DNA of 64,000 nt from contig NZ_AP028672.1 in NCBI RefSeq assembly GCF_041154505.1, positions 1,067,001 through 1,131,000 on the forward strand. The letters are read 5' to 3'. The first letter of the stretch is position 1. Each line of letters begins with the position of its first letter. A program made the position numbers and the translations under genes. The notes beneath the pieces are model-generated. The model was not told the origin of the DNA. It worked only from the letters and a program-made list of their open reading frames with translations, and made no database searches. Of the stretch, positions 61,601 through 64,000 are shown piece by piece. This DNA comes from Acidovorax sp. A79. GTDB lineage: Bacteria > Pseudomonadota > Gammaproteobacteria > Burkholderiales > Burkholderiaceae_C.

Positions 61601-61859
61601 CGGTGGTGGCCTGGCTGCCCATGTAGAGCATGCCTTCCACGCCGTTGATGGACTCCTCCAGCGGCGTGGCCACGGTCTCGGCGATCACCTTGGGGTTGGC
61701 GCCGGGGTACTGTGCGCGCACCACCACGGAGGGCGGCGCGACTTCAGGGTATTCGGAGATGGGCAGACCGCGCAATGCGATGAGCCCTCCGAGGAAGATG
61801 AGCACCGACAGCACCCCCGCAAAGATGGGGCGGTCGATGAAGAAGCGGGATAGATTCAT
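58626..61859 (-). CDS. RND multidrug efflux pump (HAE1 family, MexF/AcrB-like)
   Basis: Inner-membrane proton-driven drug pump of 1077 residues. It starts MNLSRFFIDRPIFAGVLSVLIFLGG (TM1). The proton-relay pair is in TM4, GIVVDDAIVVVENVERN. The two large periplasmic loops and the DN tunnel-like QLPDGATLDRT segment are present, and the C-terminal half has GLSAKNAILIVEFARELE. Such pumps export antibiotics, dyes and redox-cycling compounds. The adaptor gene lies 28 bp upstream and the outer-membrane gene downstream. A SoxR-type promoter upstream of the operon suggests induction by redox-active compounds. Confidence 0.95.
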   Translation of the reverse strand: MNLSRFFIDRPIFAGVLSVLIFLGGLIALRGLPISEYPEVAPPSVVVRAQYPGANPKVIAETVATPLEESINGVEGMLYMGSQATTDGVMTLTVTFQLGTDPDKAQQLVQNRVSQAEPRLPEEVRRLGVTTVKSAPDLTMVVHLVSPNNRYDIDYLRNYAVLNVKDRLARIGGVGQVQIFGGGDYSMRVWLDPQKVAQRGLSASDVVTAIRGQNVQAAAGVVGASPGLPGVDLQLSINAQGRLQTEEEFGDIIVKTGADGAVTRLRDIARLELGAADYSLRSLLNNDPAVGMGVFQAPGSNALDISANVRKTMDEIQKNMPEGVEYRIAYDPTQFVRASIKSVIHTLLEAIALVVLVVILFLQTWRASIIPLLAVPVSVVGTFAVLHLLGFSINALSLFGLVLAIGIVVDDAIVVVENVERNIEAGLTPREATYRAMREVSGPIIAIALVLVAVFVPLAFISGLTGQFYRQFAVTIAISTVISAINSLTLSPALSALLLKGHNEPKDALTRGMDKVFGGLFRGFNRLFHRGSEAYSGGVKRVIGRKALMFVIYLALVGATVGLFKIVPGGFVPAQDKQYLIGFAQLPDGATLDRTENVIRRMGEIMKENPNVEDAIAFPGLSINGFTNSSNSGIVFATLKPFAERTRADQSGGAVAGQLNQAFGGIQDAFIAMFPPPPVAGLGTTGGFKLQIEDRASLGYEAMDGAVKAFMAKAYQTPELAGLFTSWQVNVPQLYANIDRTKARQLGVPVTDVFDTLQIYLGSLYANDFNQFGRTYSVRVQADAAYRARAEDVGLLKVRSATGEMVPLSALMKMEPSFGPERAMRYNGYLAADINGGPAPGYSSGQAQAAIERIAKETLPQGITFEWTELTYQEILAGNSAVLVFPLAILLVFLVLAAQYESLTLPIAIILIVPMGLLAAMTGVWLSKGDNNVFTQIGLIVLVGLSAKNAILIVEFARELEFAGRTPVQAAIEASRLRLRPILMTSLAFVMGVLPLVLSTGAGAEMRSAMGVAVFAGMIGVTAFGLFLTPVFYVLLRKLAGNRPLVEHGAHVAPISHTPGSGGIAHPVLAAPRKEHE

Positions 61860-61887
61860 GGATGCAAATTCCTTGCGTCGCTCCCGC

Positions 61888-63144
61888 TCAGGCGGCGGGC
61901 GACTTGCTGTTGTTCTTGGCTTCCTTGCGATCACCCGCAATCTCGGCCTTCGCGGTCATGGGCACGGGCTGGGGTGCCACCACGGCACCGGGGCGCACGC
62001 GCTGCAGGCCGTTGACGACGATGTTCTCGCCCGCCTTGAGGCCCGAGGTGACCACGCGCAGGCCGTCAATCGGCGCGCCCAGGGTGACCTCGCGGTACTC
62101 GGCCTTGTTGCCCTCGCCCACCACCATCACGAACTTCTTGTTCTGGTCGGTGCCCACGGCACGCTCGTTGATGAGCAGTGCCTGCGTGTTGCGGGCCTGG
62201 CCCATGCGGATGCGCGCGAACTGGCCGGGCATCAAGGCGCCGTCTTCGTTGTCGAACACCGCGCGCACACGCACCGTGCCGCTCTTGGCATCGACCTGGT
62301 TGTCGATGAGCTGCAGGCGGCCGGCATGCGGCGTGCCGCCCGTGGTGCCGGTGCCCATCTGCACGGGAATGCGCTCGATGAGCTGGCGCGCGCTGTGGCC
62401 GCGCTGGCCGCTTTGCAGGTCCGCCAGGGCCTTCACCACGATCTGCTCGTCGGTATCGAAGCTCGCGTAGATGGGGCTCACGGACACCAGCGTGGTCAGC
62501 ACGGGGGCGCCCGCACCGGCGGCCACCAGGTTGCCCACGGTGACTTCGATGCGGCCCACACGGCCCGCCACCGGGGCGCGCACCTGGGTGTAGCCGAGGT
62601 TCAGCCTGGCGGTCTGCAGCGCGGCCTGGGCGGCGCGCAGGTTGGCATCGGCCTCGCGCTGCGCGTTCAGGCGTTCGTCGTGCTCGCGCTGGGCAATGGC
62701 GCGCTCTTCGAGCAGGCGCGTGGCCCGCTCCATTTCGCTGCGGGTGTACGACACGCGGGCCTGCGCGGCCACCACCTGCGCCTCAGCGCGGTCCACCTCG
62801 GCGGCGTAGGGTGCCGGGTCCACGGTCACGAGCAGATCACCCTGCTTCACCAGCGAGCCTTCACGGAAGTGCACGGCCTGCACGGCACCCGAGACGCGCG
62901 GCCGCACGTCCACACGCTGCACGGCTTCGAGCCGGCCGGAGAACTCGTCCCACAGGGCGATGTCCTTTTGCAGCACGGCAGCCACCGACACGGGCATGGC
63001 CGGTGGCGCCGCAGGGGTGCCATCGGCCTGCGCCACGGGCGCCTGGAAAACAAGGATGGCGGCGGCTACGGCGGCCGTCACGGCGGTGGCCAGGGTGGCC
63101 AGGCCCAGCGGGCGGCTCTTGTGGGAGAGAGGATTGGAGTTCAT
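61888..63144 (-). CDS. RND efflux periplasmic adaptor (MexE-like)
   Basis: The membrane-fusion protein of the pump, 418 residues. The ATG at 63142-63144 is used; a GTG two codons upstream is possible. An N-terminal signal/anchor (LATLATAVTAAVAAAILVF) is followed by the lipoyl halves (RPRVSGAVQAVHFREGSLVKQGDLLVTVDPAPY and TQVRAPVAGRVGRIEVTVGNLV), a coiled-coil hairpin (LLEERAIAQREHDERLNAQREADANLRAAQAAL), and the beta-barrel (GTVRVRAVFDNEDGALMPGQFARIRM). The last 30 residues are basic. It is the first structural gene of the efflux operon, with a leader of about 390 nt. Confidence 0.93.
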   Translation of the reverse strand: MNSNPLSHKSRPLGLATLATAVTAAVAAAILVFQAPVAQADGTPAAPPAMPVSVAAVLQKDIALWDEFSGRLEAVQRVDVRPRVSGAVQAVHFREGSLVKQGDLLVTVDPAPYAAEVDRAEAQVVAAQARVSYTRSEMERATRLLEERAIAQREHDERLNAQREADANLRAAQAALQTARLNLGYTQVRAPVAGRVGRIEVTVGNLVAAGAGAPVLTTLVSVSPIYASFDTDEQIVVKALADLQSGQRGHSARQLIERIPVQMGTGTTGGTPHAGRLQLIDNQVDAKSGTVRVRAVFDNEDGALMPGQFARIRMGQARNTQALLINERAVGTDQNKKFVMVVGEGNKAEYREVTLGAPIDGLRVVTSGLKAGENIVVNGLQRVRPGAVVAPQPVPMTAKAEIAGDRKEAKNNSKSPAA

Positions 63145-63204
63145 GGTCACTTTCGGTCATAAGGGCGGCCTTCGCGGGCACGCCATGGAAGGTTTTCTGC
63201 CGCA

Positions 63205-63242
63205 GCAGGTGTCAGTGCACTGGTGCAGGCAGGTGTCAGTGC
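63205..63242. repeat. 14-bp direct repeat in the efflux-operon leader
   Basis: GCAGGTGTCAGTGC occurs at 63205-63218 and again at 63229-63242, about 60-100 bp upstream of the adaptor start. It could be a regulator site or a chance duplication. Confidence 0.6.
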
Positions 63243-63327
63243 GGCGGCGCAGGTGCGAATCTGGGCAATGACACGGTGAGAAGGTCAAGCCCGGAACGCA
63301 GCGCGCGGGCCCATGGGCGCTTGCACG

Positions 63328-63399
63328 TCAACAGACGCTTTGGCGCTGGGTGGTGTGACAGCCGCCGCAGCCGGCGGGCAAAAGGATGGGTGTGCTCAT
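63328..63399 (-). CDS. Candidate 23-residue Cys-rich leader peptide of the efflux operon
   Basis: A short frame begins at ATG 63397-63399, 11 nt after a strong GGAGGA site (63411-63416), and ends at TGA 63328-63330. The 23 residues include the cluster CGGCH at 11-15 and a C-terminal Cys. It lies inside the transcript that the SoxR-type promoter would make. It may be translated and could tie operon expression to thiol or metal state, or it may be chance. Nothing similar is recalled. Confidence 0.35.
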   Translation of the reverse strand: MSTPILLPAGCGGCHTTQRQSVC

Positions 63400-63538
63400 G
63401 GTGTTTTCTTTCCTCCGTGTCGTTCAAATCAGTGGCGTCGGGCACAGGGGGGAGGCATGCGCGGGCAAAGCCTCTCCCTCCGGCACGCCAGGCCGGAAAA
63501 TCAGTGCAAAGAATGCAAATGGATTGTTGAGAGGCCGA

Positions 63539-63569
63539 AGTATCGAACCTCAACTTAAGTTGAGGTCAA
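63539..63569 (-). promoter_or_regulatory. SoxR-type promoter/operator for the RND efflux operon
   Basis: Reading leftward: -35 TTGACC (63564-63569), a 19-bp spacer, -10 GATACT (63539-63544). The spacer and -35 overlap a perfect 20-bp palindrome, ACCTCAACTTAAGTTGAGGT (63547-63566). SoxR/MerR regulators act on exactly this layout: a dyad between promoter elements with an over-long 19-bp spacer. The core CCTCAA-N6-TTGAGG equals the known SoxR site pattern. Rest of 63145-63591: the leader ORF, a 14-bp direct repeat, no other gene seen. Confidence 0.82.
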
Positions 63570-63591
63570 TGACTTTCTGCGGCCAGGGTCT

Positions 63592-64000
63592 TCAGGAGGG
63601 CACCGGACATCGGGTGGCCTCAAAGAACATCCGGAACTGGTCCTGGGCGCCCGCGGCGCACGGACATTCGTGCTGGCCGGTCTGCAGCAGCGCATCGGGC
63701 CACTGGGCGGTCTTGGAGAACACATGGCGCGTGACCTGCAGGCCCGCAGCCTCCAGCCGCGCGGCGTAGGCCAGTGCCTCGTCGTGCATGGGGTCGGTGT
63801 CCCCCACCAGCACGAGCGTGGGCGGCAGGCCCGAGAGCCGGTGCGCGGACGCCGGCACGGCATAGGGGTGCTCGGCATCGCGGGGGCAGCGCAGGAAATT
63901 GCGCCAGCCTTCCGTCCACTTGCAGCCCGTGGCGTTGCCCGTGGCTTCGCGCAACGAGGCCGTGCCCACACAGGGGTCGAGCATGGGGGACAGGAGAATC
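63592..64000 (-). CDS. Alpha/beta hydrolase (esterase/lipase type), C-terminal part, runs off the right end
   Basis: The frame is open to the window edge and ends at TGA 63592-63594, giving about 135 residues. ILLSPMLDPCVGTASL is the strand after the nucleophile elbow in the HSL/GDXG esterase group. LPPTLVLVGDTDPMHDEALAYAARLEAAG carries the acid Asp (in GDTDPMHDE) of the catalytic triad. In the usual place of the catalytic His there is QHECPCA, with His followed by Cys-rich sequence rather than the common HGF. The nucleophile Ser is outside the window. Its stop lies 23 bp before the SoxR-type -35 element. Confidence 0.8.
   Translation of the reverse strand, partial: ILLSPMLDPCVGTASLREATGNATGCKWTEGWRNFLRCPRDAEHPYAVPASAHRLSGLPPTLVLVGDTDPMHDEALAYAARLEAAGLQVTRHVFSKTAQWPDALLQTGQHECPCAAGAQDQFRMFFEATRCPVPS

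Noticed and set aside
58350..61853. A 1167-codon open frame opposite the drug-efflux pump
   Set aside because: Same antisense artefact; the minus strand carries a full RND pump with all family motifs.
63236..63553. A 105-codon minus-strand frame covering the SoxR-type site
   Set aside because: It would start upstream of the predicted transcript start, has no ribosome site, and its sequence is Arg/His/Pro-rich noise.

Overview
The window reads as a chromosomal segment of a GC-rich betaproteobacterium of the Comamonadaceae, most likely Acidovorax or a close relative. This is inferred from gene families and codon use (PEP synthase paired with its regulator PpsR, a CzcICBA operon, a DUF4347/IPTL-CTERM surface protein) and from a short hairpin repeat, AGCTTCTAGCGC...GCGCTAGAAGCT, scattered between genes. 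No rRNA, tRNA, CRISPR array or replication origin was seen. The right and left ends both cut a gene.

Layout. 1-4.2 kb: a CoA-transferase/HMG-CoA-lyase-like catabolic pair divergent from a LysR regulator, then a small winged-helix regulator, an FKBP isomerase and an unknown protein. 4.3-10.4 kb: a two-subunit sodium:solute symporter (with a canonical EF-hand loop) and the divergent ppsA/ppsR pair. 10.9-18 kb: a czcICBA-type heavy-metal RND efflux operon with two extra periplasmic proteins. 18-24.7 kb: a tightly overlapping heme-uptake operon (TonB-dependent receptor, unknown 118-aa protein, HmuS, HmuT, HmuU, HmuV) behind a perfect Fur-type palindrome. 24.9-27.3 kb: ahpC and ahpF separated by an intercistronic terminator. 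27.6-47.2 kb: a large iron island with an FTR1 permease, bacterioferritin, two PepSY-helix membrane modules that are candidate ferrisiderophore reductases, four siderophore-type TonB-dependent receptors and a DUF4198 protein. It has no siderophore biosynthesis genes and no siderophore ABC importer. 47.4-49.9 kb: a three-gene cassette richer in A/T (glycosyltransferase, FdtA-like cupin, FAD oxidoreductase) that looks horizontally acquired. 50-55.1 kb: a large surface protein (DUF4347 domain, eight about 98-residue cadherin-like repeats, IPTL-CTERM tail) split by an intact IS481-family element. 55.4-63.6 kb: an aldehyde dehydrogenase and a three-gene RND drug-efflux operon that appears to be transcribed from a SoxR-type promoter about 390 nt upstream. 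An alpha/beta hydrolase fragment closes the window.

How it may work together. Iron acquisition is the main theme: heme enters through HmuR and HmuTUV, and foreign (xeno-) siderophores enter through four receptors. The absence of any siderophore ABC system, together with two PepSY modules and an FTR1 permease, suggests that iron is stripped from siderophores by reduction at the inner membrane and imported as free iron, then stored in bacterioferritin, with AhpCF nearby for peroxide defence. This is a hypothesis from gene content. The most clear-cut sequence observation is the IS481 insertion: removing the element plus one copy of its 6-bp target duplication restores a single reading frame, and the transposase stop codon lies in the duplicated target DNA, outside the element.
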